From Nocardioides sp. (GTDB lineage: Bacteria; Actinomycetota; Actinomycetes; Propionibacteriales; Nocardioidaceae): DNA of 64,000 nucleotides. The position numbers and the translations under genes were made by a program. Below the pieces are notes generated by a model. That model saw only the letters and a list, made by a program, of their open reading frames with translations. It was not told where the DNA came from and searched no databases. The stretch's first letter is position 1; the number at the start of each line of letters is the position of its first letter. The DNA is taken from NCBI RefSeq assembly GCF_029937575.1, contig NZ_JAPYPS010000010.1, positions 24,588-88,587 on the forward strand, read 5' to 3'. Shown one piece after another: positions 1-8,356 of the stretch.

Positions 1-1136
1 GCGACCTGACCGACGATGCGGGCCGCCGCACCGTGCACCCCGCGCCGGAAGGCGCTCCGCCCGACGTCCTGCAGCCAGGCGATGCCGCTGTCGAGGTCGT
101 TGGTCGGTGTCTCGACGACCCCGTCGGTGTAGAACATCAGCGCGTCCTGGGGCGCCAGCACTCCCGAGCTGCCGGTGAGCTCCGGCTGCGGCATGATCCC
201 CAATGCCAGTCCACGTGAGTTGTCCACCGTCCAGGCCTGGTCGCGTGCCGTCCAGCGCAGGGCGGGCGGGTGACCGGCGCTGAGGATCGTGTAGCGACCG
301 CTCTTCAGGTCCAGGCTCAGGTGCACCGCCGTCGCGAAGGTCTCGACGGAGTCCTGGCGCAGCAGGAAGTCGTTGGCCGCGTCGAAGAGGTCACGCTCGT
401 GCATGGCACCGACGAGGCCGCCCAGGGCCCCCGCGAGCAGCAGTGCGGACGGCGCCGCGGTGACGCCCTTGCCGACGACGTCCACGAGCACCAGCTCCAG
501 CTGCTGCTTGTCCTCGTCGAGGTCGGCGACCATGAAGTCCCCGGCGTACCCCACCCCGTACGCCGCCACCATGGCACTCTGGGCGTGCCACCCCGGTGGC
601 AGGTCGGGGACCCGGCCCTGGGCCGTGAGCCGGTCTCGGAGATCTGAGAGCAACGCCTCGCTCAGCGGCGTCGGCAACCCGCTGCGCTGTCGGCTGGCCA
701 CGTAGAGCACCAGGGCCACCGCCAGGGTCAGGATCACGATGCCCGCCACCCTCCTGTCCGTGGCTGCTTCCTGGGAGAGGCAGGCCACGACACCGGCAAC
801 GCTGATCGCGCCCGTCAGGCCGACCAACGGCCAGAAGCGCAGCAGCAGCATGCCCAGCATCAACCACAGGAGGTAGCCGGCGAGCGGGAAGAGCTCGTAG
901 CGGCTCACGGACACGGCGAACGACGCGGCCACCCCCGCGGTCAGTCCCCCAGCGGCGACGAGCTGGCTGCGATGAGTGCCCGAGCGCCAGGAGGTGCTCA
1001 ACTCGGCCAACCAGCTCACAGCCGAACCGTAACCGCTGGTCGTCGCCCACTCGCGCAGCGCCGCGCTCGCCGGGTCTCGTCGTGGCGGCTCGTCCCGCGG
1101 ACTCTGTCCCGCGACCCGGGGCGGAGGCGCCCGCAC
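1..1136 (-). CDS. SpoIIE-type PP2C serine phosphatase, membrane-anchored (3' end outside window)
   Basis: The reading frame is open to the left window edge, so the C-terminus is missing. About 378 residues are visible. Four hydrophobic segments lie near residues 58-76, 81-99, 102-120 and 129-147. A cytoplasmic PP2C/SpoIIE phosphatase domain follows from about residue 170. Metal-binding acidic motifs are visible: YAGDF near 198, DVVGKG near 217 and FYTDG near 333. Proteins of this family dephosphorylate anti-sigma-factor antagonists (STAS proteins) or act in stress signalling; the target here is unknown. The start is uncertain. I use GTG at 1136 because high third-position GC runs back to at least the RDPASAALREW stretch; GTG at 1019 is the alternative. 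It is divergent from the hydrolase starting at 1157. Confidence 0.8.
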   Translation of the reverse strand, partial: MRAPPPRVAGQSPRDEPPRRDPASAALREWATTSGYGSAVSWLAELSTSWRSGTHRSQLVAAGGLTAGVAASFAVSVSRYELFPLAGYLLWLMLGMLLLRFWPLVGLTGAISVAGVVACLSQEAATDRRVAGIVILTLAVALVLYVASRQRSGLPTPLSEALLSDLRDRLTAQGRVPDLPPGWHAQSAMVAAYGVGYAGDFMVADLDEDKQQLELVLVDVVGKGVTAAPSALLLAGALGGLVGAMHERDLFDAANDFLLRQDSVETFATAVHLSLDLKSGRYTILSAGHPPALRWTARDQAWTVDNSRGLALGIMPQPELTGSSGVLAPQDALMFYTDGVVETPTNDLDSGIAWLQDVGRSAFRRGVHGAAARIVGQV

Positions 1137-1156
1137 CTGCTGGAAGACTGCTCCAC

Positions 1157-2113
1157 ATGGGTCACGCGCAGAGCCCCGACATCCTGGGCCCGCCGTGGGA
1201 GGCGGAGACGATCACGTTGCCCCCCGACGACGAGGGGCCGGTCGTGGTCACTCTCGTGCGCCGGCGAGCGGCTCGTCCCACGGGACGCGCCGTGCTGCAC
1301 GTGCACGGCTTCGCCGACTACTTCTTCCACACCGAGTACGCCGCGTGGTGGCTCGAGCGAGGCTACGACTTCTACGCCGTCGACCTGCGCAAGTACGGCC
1401 GCTCGATCCGCCCGCACCAGACCCCGACGTACGTCGCGGACCTGCACGAGTACTTCGCCGACCTCGACGTGGCCTGGTGGCGCATCGTCCGGCGCGACGC
1501 GCACGACCACGTGGTGCTCAGCGGTCACTCGACAGGTGGTCTCACGGTCCCGTTGTGGGCCGACGCCCGGCAGCCGCCGGAACTGGCCGGGGTGGTGCTC
1601 AACTCACCCTGGTTCGACCTTCAGGGGGCACCGTGGATGCGCACACCCCTGGCCGGCGCGCTCTTGGAGCGCCTGGGTCGTGCCCACCCTCACCGCGAGA
1701 TCCCCCGCGACGTCAGCGGGGTCTACGGGCGAAGCCTGCACGTCGACCACGGCGGTGACTGGGAGTACGACCTGGGGTGGAAGCCCGTGGAGTCCTACCC
1801 CGTGCGCCTCGGATGGCTCCGGGCGATCCGGCGCGGACACGCCCAGCTGCACGCCGGCCTGTCGGTGCTCGCACCGGTGCTGGTGCTGACCTCGGCGTCG
1901 ACCCTGCACACCGCGGAGATGAGCGATGACGCCCACACGCACGACATCGTCCTCGACGTGCCACAGATCCGTCGCTGGACCACGTCGGTCGGCCCCCACG
2001 TCACCTACGTGGCGATCGACGGCGCCCGGCACGACCTGGTGCTGTCACGTCCCGAGCCCCGGCAGCGCGTCTACGACGCGCTGGGACGCTGGTGCGGCGC
2101 CTACCTCACGTGA
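1157..2113 (+). CDS. alpha/beta hydrolase (serine aminopeptidase S33 / monoacylglycerol-lipase-like)
   Basis: A 318-residue alpha/beta hydrolase. HVHGF near residue 48 forms the oxyanion strand-turn. GHSTGG carries the predicted nucleophile Ser125, and a late DGARHD segment holds the likely catalytic His. The family hydrolyses esters, lipids or peptides; no substrate can be named. An in-frame ATG lies at 1082, but its 25-residue extension (MAARPADSVP...) is Pro/Arg-rich and overlaps the divergent phosphatase gene. I therefore take ATG 1157 (MGHAQSPDI) as the start. The gene is convergent with the next one, with 16 bp between the ends. Confidence 0.85.
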   Translation: MGHAQSPDILGPPWEAETITLPPDDEGPVVVTLVRRRAARPTGRAVLHVHGFADYFFHTEYAAWWLERGYDFYAVDLRKYGRSIRPHQTPTYVADLHEYFADLDVAWWRIVRRDAHDHVVLSGHSTGGLTVPLWADARQPPELAGVVLNSPWFDLQGAPWMRTPLAGALLERLGRAHPHREIPRDVSGVYGRSLHVDHGGDWEYDLGWKPVESYPVRLGWLRAIRRGHAQLHAGLSVLAPVLVLTSASTLHTAEMSDDAHTHDIVLDVPQIRRWTTSVGPHVTYVAIDGARHDLVLSRPEPRQRVYDALGRWCGAYLT

Positions 2114-2129
2114 TCCGCGGCGGGCCCGG

Positions 2130-2696
2130 TCAGCCAGCGTGCAGAGCGGTGGCGCCCGACGGGGCCACGCGGCGCAGCCCGAACCCGGAGCCGCCCCGCC
2201 CAGCGCGACGCGACGGCGTGTGGCGTCCGCCCAGGGCGGCCGCGACGGCACGTCCACGAGCGCTGATGAGCGCCGGGTCGACCTCGGGCAGCATCGCGTG
2301 CAGGAAGGCGACCGGCGTGTCACCGTGCTCTCCGGACGTCGGACGCGCCATCGCCAGGACCTGCAGGTGGGGGGTTGCCGGACCGGTGTCGCGGAACTCG
2401 AAGTCGCCCACCTCCGGGTAGTCGCGAAGCGCTGCGGCCATGGTCTTGAGGGTCTTGCGGATCCGGCGCTGCAGCCGGGCATCCACCTGGTCGGCCGACA
2501 GGTGGCCGACCGGGACGACACTGGCGGCGAAGGGCAGGCCCGTGGGACCGCCGAGCAGGACCCGCAGCTCGTGGTCCTCCCAGATGACCGCCTCGGACGG
2601 AGCGCACAAGCGGCAGTGACCGGCGGCGGCACTCTCGCCGGCACCGCGCGACGAGGCCGCACGGGACGAGTCGGGGGACACGGTGTGGGGGGGCAC
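2130..2696 (-). CDS. HIT-like hypothetical protein
   Basis: A 188-residue protein of unknown function. Residues 27-31 (HCRLC), the following acidic WEDH segment and a later VPVGH resemble the opening of HIT-superfamily nucleotide hydrolases/transferases (CxxC, then a strand, then a conserved Pro-x-x-His). The catalytic His triad (HxHxH) of true HIT enzymes is not visible. A PHLQVLAMARP segment sits about where that motif would be. The assignment to a degenerate HIT-like family is an inference from motif order only. The C-terminal 40 residues are Gly/Arg/Ala-rich and probably disordered. It is convergent with the upstream alpha/beta hydrolase. Confidence 0.6.
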   Translation of the reverse strand: MPPHTVSPDSSRAASSRGAGESAAAGHCRLCAPSEAVIWEDHELRVLLGGPTGLPFAASVVPVGHLSADQVDARLQRRIRKTLKTMAAALRDYPEVGDFEFRDTGPATPHLQVLAMARPTSGEHGDTPVAFLHAMLPEVDPALISARGRAVAAALGGRHTPSRRAGRGGSGFGLRRVAPSGATALHAG

Positions 2697-2834
2697 ACAC
2701 CGAATCTAGAGGTTGCAGGAGCCCACCAGGGTCGATTTGGCGCGATTCCACCCGAGTGACCACGTCCGTCTAGTCACATCTAGTCATCGGGCGCACGGCC
2801 TCCCGGCGCGAGGAGGGGCAGTAGGGTCCTGGGC

Positions 2835-3227
2835 ATGAACTCTGTGACGGGACTCTCCCTCGGCCGCATCGGCATCGGCATCGCCTCCCTGGTCAAGCCC
2901 GACCTCGTGCAGTCGACGATGGGCACCACCACGACCAACCCGCTGCTCACCCAGTGGTTCGGATCGCGCGAGGTCGCTCTCGGCGCCGCGACCCTGCTCG
3001 CCAGTGGTGGCGCACGCAGCAGCCTGGTGCTGATCGGCATGGCGGTCGACGCCGCGGACGCGGCGACCGCCTACCAGGCCGTGCAGAAGGAGCTGATGCC
3101 GCGCAACGTCGGGCTCGGCTTCGCCGGCGTCGCCGCGGGCGCCGTCCTGTCCGGCCTGCTCGGCCTGCGGGTGAAGAAGAAGGTCAAGCTCACCAAGGCA
3201 GAGAAGAAGGCCTTGGCGCGAGCCTGA
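2835..3227 (+). CDS. small membrane protein of unknown function
   Basis: A 130-residue protein with an N-terminal hydrophobic or amphipathic segment (about 5-20), a hydrophobic stretch near 47-70 and a clear transmembrane segment near 93-112. It ends in a strongly basic tail (KKKVKLTKAEKKALARA), a typical cytosolic anchor. It resembles the short actinobacterial membrane proteins annotated DUF4267-like, but I cannot assign a function. The start ATG follows GGGCAGTAGGGTC with no strong Shine-Dalgarno. The stop codon lies inside the first copy of a 19-bp tandem duplication (3223-3260). Confidence 0.7.
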   Translation: MNSVTGLSLGRIGIGIASLVKPDLVQSTMGTTTTNPLLTQWFGSREVALGAATLLASGGARSSLVLIGMAVDAADAATAYQAVQKELMPRNVGLGFAGVAAGAVLSGLLGLRVKKKVKLTKAEKKALARA

Positions 3228-3260
3228 GCAACGCGCGCGCACCTGAGCAACGCGCGCGCA
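3223..3260. repeat. tandem 19-bp duplication across a stop codon
   Basis: Two exact, abutting copies (3223-3241 and 3242-3260) of a 19-bp unit, CCTGAGCAACGCGCGCGCA. The first copy contains the TGA stop of the upstream gene. The unit has an alternating CG run, so slippage or Z-DNA-prone instability is plausible. Confidence 0.85.
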
Positions 3261-3312
3261 CCAGGGAGCCCGCCCGGACCCGAGCCACCGGCCGAGCTCC
3301 CCCACAGAGCTG

Positions 3313-3660
3313 TCAGGGTCGCCTGTGGATGTCCTCGCTCATCCGCACGATGGCAAGATAGAACTCCAGGGTCATCCTGATGAACGCCAGGTACAGCACG
3401 ACACCGACGGGGCCCAGGAGCAGGACAACGACCCCAGCGCCGGCGGACTGGCTGAACGCTGCGATGAGGAATATCAACCAACCCAGCACCAGCGCGATGG
3501 TCGCCAGCACGTAGACGAACTTCACGATCATGGGCGTGATGAAGTGGTTGAAGCCGAAGTCAAAGAGCGCCCCGAAGAAGCCCTTCGCCTGGTCTTGGGG
3601 CGATGGGCTCCCCGGTTGGCCGCCAGGTGGCGGAGGGGGAGTCGATCCGTAGTTGCTCAT
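3313..3660 (-). CDS. DUF4282-family membrane protein
   Basis: A 115-residue protein. A short Pro/Gly/Ser-rich N-terminus (residues 1-25) is followed by a DUF4282-type core: an FGALFDFGFNHFITP amphipathic start, then two transmembrane segments near 46-68 and 74-97, and a charged C-terminus with FYLAIVRMSEDI. The family is widespread in actinobacteria and has no established function. The start is ATG 3660, with GAGGAACG just upstream as ribosome-binding site. It is transcribed alone on the minus strand. Confidence 0.8.
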   Translation of the reverse strand: MSNYGSTPPPPPGGQPGSPSPQDQAKGFFGALFDFGFNHFITPMIVKFVYVLATIALVLGWLIFLIAAFSQSAGAGVVVLLLGPVGVVLYLAFIRMTLEFYLAIVRMSEDIHRRP

Positions 3661-3768
3661 GCGTTCCTCCAGAGTGTTGGGTGCACGTGAGCCTAGCGAT
3701 CCTCGAGGCTCCTTCGGGTCAGATCAGAGCGGACGTACTCGACGGCCCCTCGCCCCGCAAGACCGCCC

Positions 3769-4536
3769 TCACGTCAGGACGAACGTCGTCAGGGCGACGA
3801 CTCCCACCACCACGATCACCGTGCGCAGCACGATCGGCGGGAGTCGTCGCCCGACGCGTGCGCCCAGCAGCCCGCCGAGAGTGGCGCCCACCGCGATCAG
3901 CCCCACGATCGCCCAGTCGACGTCGGCGACGACCACGAAGATGACGCCGGCCACGAGGTTGACCGAGCCGGCAAGGACGTTCTTGACGGCGTTGTTGCGC
4001 TGGATGTCCTGCGGGACGCCGATGCCCAGGACGCCCATGAGCAGCACACCCTGCGCAGCGCCGAAGTAGCCGCCGTACACGCCCGTGCCCAGCACTGTGG
4101 GCCAGACCCACGCGGACTCACGCTCGCGCGGCGCCTCGTCGCTTTCGGCGGCACGCGCGGCGACGCGGCGCGAGATCCGCGGCTGGAAGATCACCAGCAG
4201 CACGCCCAGCCCGATCAGGACGGGTACGACGGCCTCGAACGCTCCCTCCGGCAGGACCAGCAGCAGGACCGCGCCCACGACCGCGCCGATGACGGACGCG
4301 GACAGCAGCCGCAGCACGAGGCCGCGCTGACCCTCGAGCTCTCGCCGGTAGCCGTAGGCGCCGGTCAGCGAGCCCGGTACCAGTCCGATGTTGTTGGAGA
4401 CGTTGGCGGTCACCGGTGGCACGCCGAAGGCGAGCAGCGTCGGGAACGTGATGAGCGTGCCGGAGCCCACGACGGTGTTGATCGTCCCGGCCCCGACCCC
4501 GGCGAGCAGGATCGCGACCGCCTCGAACAGCGACAC
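3769..4536 (-). CDS. TauE/SafE-family permease
   Basis: A 255-residue, very hydrophobic protein with about eight predicted membrane spans and an internal two-fold repeat, typical of TauE/SafE (sulfite/organosulfonate exporter) permeases. The N-terminal half has GAGTINTVVGSG, a family hallmark. The frame stays open upstream to 4698, but that extension is Arg/Pro-rich and antiparallel to nothing recognisable. GTG 4536 directly follows the SPFH gene stop (TGA 4540-4538, one base between), so translational coupling is likely. The transported substrate is unknown; anion or sulfur-compound export is the family theme. It is the last gene of the nfeD-SPFH-tauE set. Confidence 0.85.
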   Translation of the reverse strand: MSLFEAVAILLAGVGAGTINTVVGSGTLITFPTLLAFGVPPVTANVSNNIGLVPGSLTGAYGYRRELEGQRGLVLRLLSASVIGAVVGAVLLLVLPEGAFEAVVPVLIGLGVLLVIFQPRISRRVAARAAESDEAPRERESAWVWPTVLGTGVYGGYFGAAQGVLLMGVLGIGVPQDIQRNNAVKNVLAGSVNLVAGVIFVVVADVDWAIVGLIAVGATLGGLLGARVGRRLPPIVLRTVIVVVGVVALTTFVLT

Positions 4537-4537
4537 C

Positions 4538-5713
4538 TCAGGTCTGGGGTGGAGCCGGGGGCTCCTCCGGTGGGACCTCTCCGGGCGCCACGGTCGGGTC
4601 AGGTACGTCGGTCTGCGGTGTCGGGCCGGGCGCCTTCGCGCCGGCGTTCGGGTTGGCCGCGGCGGCGGCCTCGGCGATCGCCTGCTCCACGGCTGCACTG
4701 GTGCGCTGGCGCTCCGGGTCGGAGTCGCCCGGCGCCGCGCCCACCTCGGGGGTCTCCACGGAGCCCATGTCGACGCGCTGCCGCACCCCGTCGGTCTTGT
4801 CCGGGATGCCCTTCAGGTCGTTCATCGTGGAGCCGAGCCCCTCGAGTGCCTTGCCGATCTCGCTCGGGACGATCCACACCTTGTTGGCGCTGCCCTCGGC
4901 GATCTTCGGCATCATCTGGAGGTACTGGTAGGACAGCAGCGACTGGTCCGGGTTGCCGTCGTGGATGGCCTGGAAGACGGTCAGGATCGCCTGGCCCTCA
5001 CCCTGGGCGCGCAGGATCGAGGACTCCCGGTCGGCCTGGGCGCGCAGGATCAGTGCCTCCCGGTCACCCTCGGCGGACAGGATCGAGGACTGCTTCTCAC
5101 CCTCGGCCGTCAGGATCGCCGCCTGGCGACCACCCTCGGCCGTCAGGATCTGGGCCCGCTTGTCCCGGTCGGCACGCATCTGCTTCTCCATCGAGTCCTT
5201 GATGGAGGGCGGCGGGTCGATCCCCTTGAGCTCGACGCGGTTGACCCGGATCCCCCACTTGCCGGTCGCCTCGTCGAGGACCCCGCGCAGCCGGTTGTTG
5301 ATCTCGTCGCGGCTCGTCAGGGTGCCCTCGAGGTCCATGCCGCCCACGATGTTGCGCAGGGTGGTCATGGTGAGCTGCTCGACGGCCTGGATGTAGTTGG
5401 CGATCTCGTAGGTCGCCGCCACCGGGTCGGTGACCTGGAAGTAGATGACCGTGTCGATCGAGACCACCAGGTTGTCCTGGGTGATCACCGGCTGCGGCGG
5501 GAAGCTGACGACCTGCTCGCGCAGGTCGATGGTGTAGCGCACCTTGTCGATGAACGGGACCACGACGTTGAGCCCCGCGGACAGCGAGATCCGGTACTTG
5601 CCGAACCGCTCGACGATGCCGGCGCGGGCCTGAGGCACGATCCGTACCGTCTTGGCCAGCAGCACGATCACGAAGATGAGCAGCAGGGCCAGCAGGATGA
5701 GGGCGACGTCCAT
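4538..5713 (-). CDS. SPFH/Band 7 (stomatin/paraslipin-like) membrane protein
   Basis: A 391-residue protein. An N-terminal transmembrane anchor (residues 3-22) precedes an SPFH domain (about 24-190), with RIVPQARAGIVERFGKY opening the domain. Residues 189-243 consist of five consecutive 11-residue repeats beginning IL(T/S/R)A(E/Q), a hendecad coiled coil that drives ring or cage oligomerisation. The C-terminus (about 310-391) is Pro/Ala-rich and probably disordered. SPFH proteins organise membrane microdomains and often scaffold quality-control proteases. The partner is the NfeD protein encoded immediately upstream. The gene order resembles Rv1487-Rv1488 of M. tuberculosis as I remember it. 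Confidence 0.92.
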   Translation of the reverse strand: MDVALILLALLLIFVIVLLAKTVRIVPQARAGIVERFGKYRISLSAGLNVVVPFIDKVRYTIDLREQVVSFPPQPVITQDNLVVSIDTVIYFQVTDPVAATYEIANYIQAVEQLTMTTLRNIVGGMDLEGTLTSRDEINNRLRGVLDEATGKWGIRVNRVELKGIDPPPSIKDSMEKQMRADRDKRAQILTAEGGRQAAILTAEGEKQSSILSAEGDREALILRAQADRESSILRAQGEGQAILTVFQAIHDGNPDQSLLSYQYLQMMPKIAEGSANKVWIVPSEIGKALEGLGSTMNDLKGIPDKTDGVRQRVDMGSVETPEVGAAPGDSDPERQRTSAAVEQAIAEAAAAANPNAGAKAPGPTPQTDVPDPTVAPGEVPPEEPPAPPQT

Positions 5714-5792
5714 GATTCTCCTCGTTCGAACGGGTGGGGTCTCGGTGCAGCACGCGGACTCGGCGGGGACCTGGGATCAGATCACACGTCGT

Positions 5793-6254
5793 TCAGGACT
5801 CCAGACGCGGGACCGGGTGCACGTAGGCGGTGGCGCCCCGGATCTGGAGAACCTCCACGGTCTCGCCCTCAGCGATCGAGACGTGCTCGTCGTAGGGCGC
5901 CGCGGTCCACACCTCGCCGGCCAGCTTGACGCGTCCGACCTGAAGGCCGCTGATCTCCTGGGTGACGAGTCCTCGCTGGCCCAGGAGCTTGTCGTGCCCC
6001 TGGGTGAGCGTGGGACCGCTGTGCAGCCGGCGCGCCACGGAGGGCCGTACCAGGGCCAGCATCCCGACCGAGGCACCGGCAGCGATGACCGCCTGGACGG
6101 CGAACGGGGCGCCGAGCAGCGCCAGCACCATCCCGGCGACGGCGCCGACGGCGAGCATCATCAGGATGAGGTCCAAGCTGAACATCTCGGCCACACCCAG
6201 GAGCACCGCAGCCGCGAGCCAGGCGCTCCACAGGTTGTCACTGAGCCAGTCCAT
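5793..6254 (-). CDS. NfeD family membrane protein
   Basis: A 153-residue short-form NfeD. Four hydrophobic segments (about 9-28, 30-46, 50-70 and near 75) are followed by a C-terminal OB-fold domain (about 85-153), containing the LLGQRGLVTQEI and GEVWTAAPYDE strands. NfeD proteins pair with SPFH proteins in membrane microdomains. The SPFH gene lies 79 bp downstream on the same strand, supporting a functional pair. There is no ClpP-like protease domain, which is normal for the short class. Confidence 0.92.
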   Translation of the reverse strand: MDWLSDNLWSAWLAAAVLLGVAEMFSLDLILMMLAVGAVAGMVLALLGAPFAVQAVIAAGASVGMLALVRPSVARRLHSGPTLTQGHDKLLGQRGLVTQEISGLQVGRVKLAGEVWTAAPYDEHVSIAEGETVEVLQIRGATAYVHPVPRLES

Positions 6255-6290
6255 GACGCGACTCTACCCGCGCCCGGTGCCGCGTCCGGC

Positions 6291-7088
<798 letters not shown>

Positions 7089-7161
7089 GCCGTCACCCTA
7101 GCGAGAGCTGTCGCCGGCCTCGTCGCGACCTGTGTGGGGCGGGTGGATAGCGTCGGGCGAC

Positions 7162-7908
7162 GTGACCGACGAACGCACGACCGGCCTTGCGCTGCTGCCG
7201 CTCTCCGGCCGCCTGGCGTGGTGGGGTACGTCGTGGCTGCGCGGCGCGGTGGGGCCCGACGACCTGCTCGACGCCGTCATCGCCGGCGACGTCACCCATG
7301 TGGTCCTCGGGACCGATGGGCCCGGCGGTCTGCTGTCCGCACTCGCCGAGCTGCGCACCCACGGCGCGTCGGCGTTCGGGGCTGCCTTCCCCGCGGAGGG
7401 CGACCTGGTCGGGCTGGGCGGGCCGCGGGAGTTCAACGACGCTGCCCTGGACGTCGGCGAGGCGGTGGTGGCCCTCGGGTGCGACGCCGGACTGGTCCCC
7501 TCCCGGGTCGGCCCGACGGTGGAGTGGACCGTCCTCCAGGCGCGGCGCCGTCAGGTGCCCGACGTCGGGGAGGCCGATCGTGAGCTGCGCTCGGTGCTCA
7601 TCGACACAGCGCAGCGGCTGGCGGACCTCGACGTGGCCCGCTGGCGACCGGAGATCGCCGATCGACTGATGAACCTGCGACGTCGTCCGTCGCTGGTCGC
7701 CGCGCCCGGGGTCCCGACCCGCTGTGTCGACCTGGCTGCCCGGGCCCTGCAGGCCCTCGAGATCGCCGACCTGGCCCTGGAGGACGACGGTGCCGCGCTG
7801 TCGGTGCACGAGATCGACCGGCGCCGGGGAGCCCTGACTCCCCTGGCTCGTGCGGGGCGTCGGGCACTGGTGGCAGCGTGCTCTCCCGACGGATGGCCGC
7901 CGGCCTGA
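7162..7908 (+). CDS. conserved actinobacterial protein of unknown function
   Basis: A 248-residue soluble protein whose family I do not recognise. The N-terminal half is alternating hydrophobic (LALLPLSGRLAWWGTSWL, then THVVLGTDGP), suggesting an alpha/beta fold. The C-terminal half is helical and Arg/Leu/Ala-rich. No catalytic motif, signal peptide or membrane span is visible. The start is GTG 7162 (VTDERTTG). The frame extends back to 7132, but that extension would overlap the short divergent promoter region shared with the ABC ATPase gene. Confidence 0.7.
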   Translation: MTDERTTGLALLPLSGRLAWWGTSWLRGAVGPDDLLDAVIAGDVTHVVLGTDGPGGLLSALAELRTHGASAFGAAFPAEGDLVGLGGPREFNDAALDVGEAVVALGCDAGLVPSRVGPTVEWTVLQARRRQVPDVGEADRELRSVLIDTAQRLADLDVARWRPEIADRLMNLRRRPSLVAAPGVPTRCVDLAARALQALEIADLALEDDGAALSVHEIDRRRGALTPLARAGRRALVAACSPDGWPPA

Positions 7909-7940
7909 CCCGGCGACCGGCGCCCGACGTGAGGACCGGC

Positions 7941-8297
7941 TCAGGCTCCCCACACCCCGAGCTCGTTGCCACTCGGGTCGACGAAGTGGAAGCGTCTCCC
8001 GCCGGGGAACTCGTAGGGCCCCGTCACGATCTCGCCCCCGGCGTCGGCGACCGCAGTGGCGCTCGCGTCGAGGTCGGCAGACCACAGCAGGACCAACGGA
8101 CCCCCGCGCGACGGGACGCCCGTGGCGTTGAGTCCCCCGACCTCACCGTCCCCCTCGACCCACCGGATCCCGGCGTACTCGGGCCCGTAGTCGTTGAACT
8201 GCCAGCCGAATGCCTCGGCGTAGAAGGCCTTCGCCTGCGCCAGGTCGGAGACGTTGATCTCCACGTAGTCGATCGCGTGGTGCACGTGTTCGCTCAT
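7941..8297 (-). CDS. VOC (glyoxalase/bleomycin-resistance fold) protein
   Basis: A 118-residue single VOC module with two beta-alpha-beta-beta-beta halves. The N-terminal half opens with AIDYVEINVSDLAQAKAFY, and the C-terminal half ends with FHFVDPSGNELGVW, the typical C-terminal metal-site strand. Such proteins bind or convert small electrophiles, antibiotics or dioxygenase substrates; the role here is not determined. ATG 8297 (MSEHVHH) is preferred over ATG 8321 because the family begins about five residues before the first strand. It is divergent from serB. Confidence 0.88.
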   Translation of the reverse strand: MSEHVHHAIDYVEINVSDLAQAKAFYAEAFGWQFNDYGPEYAGIRWVEGDGEVGGLNATGVPSRGGPLVLLWSADLDASATAVADAGGEIVTGPYEFPGGRRFHFVDPSGNELGVWGA

Positions 8298-8356
8298 GAC
8301 GTCCAGCATGGACCACAGCACCGACAGCCGGCGCGACAGCGATAGCCTCGCTGGCG

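Noticed and set aside
391..1158. A 255-codon minus-strand frame with ATG and an RBS-like GGAG
   Set aside because: Its residues are Arg/Gly/Ala-rich. The frame next to it has the SpoIIE motifs and continues to the window edge.
4537..4698. N-terminal extension of the TauE protein
   Set aside because: The 54 residues are Arg/Pro-rich, contain no membrane span, and lie inside the SPFH gene. GTG 4536 right after that gene's stop fits the family length.
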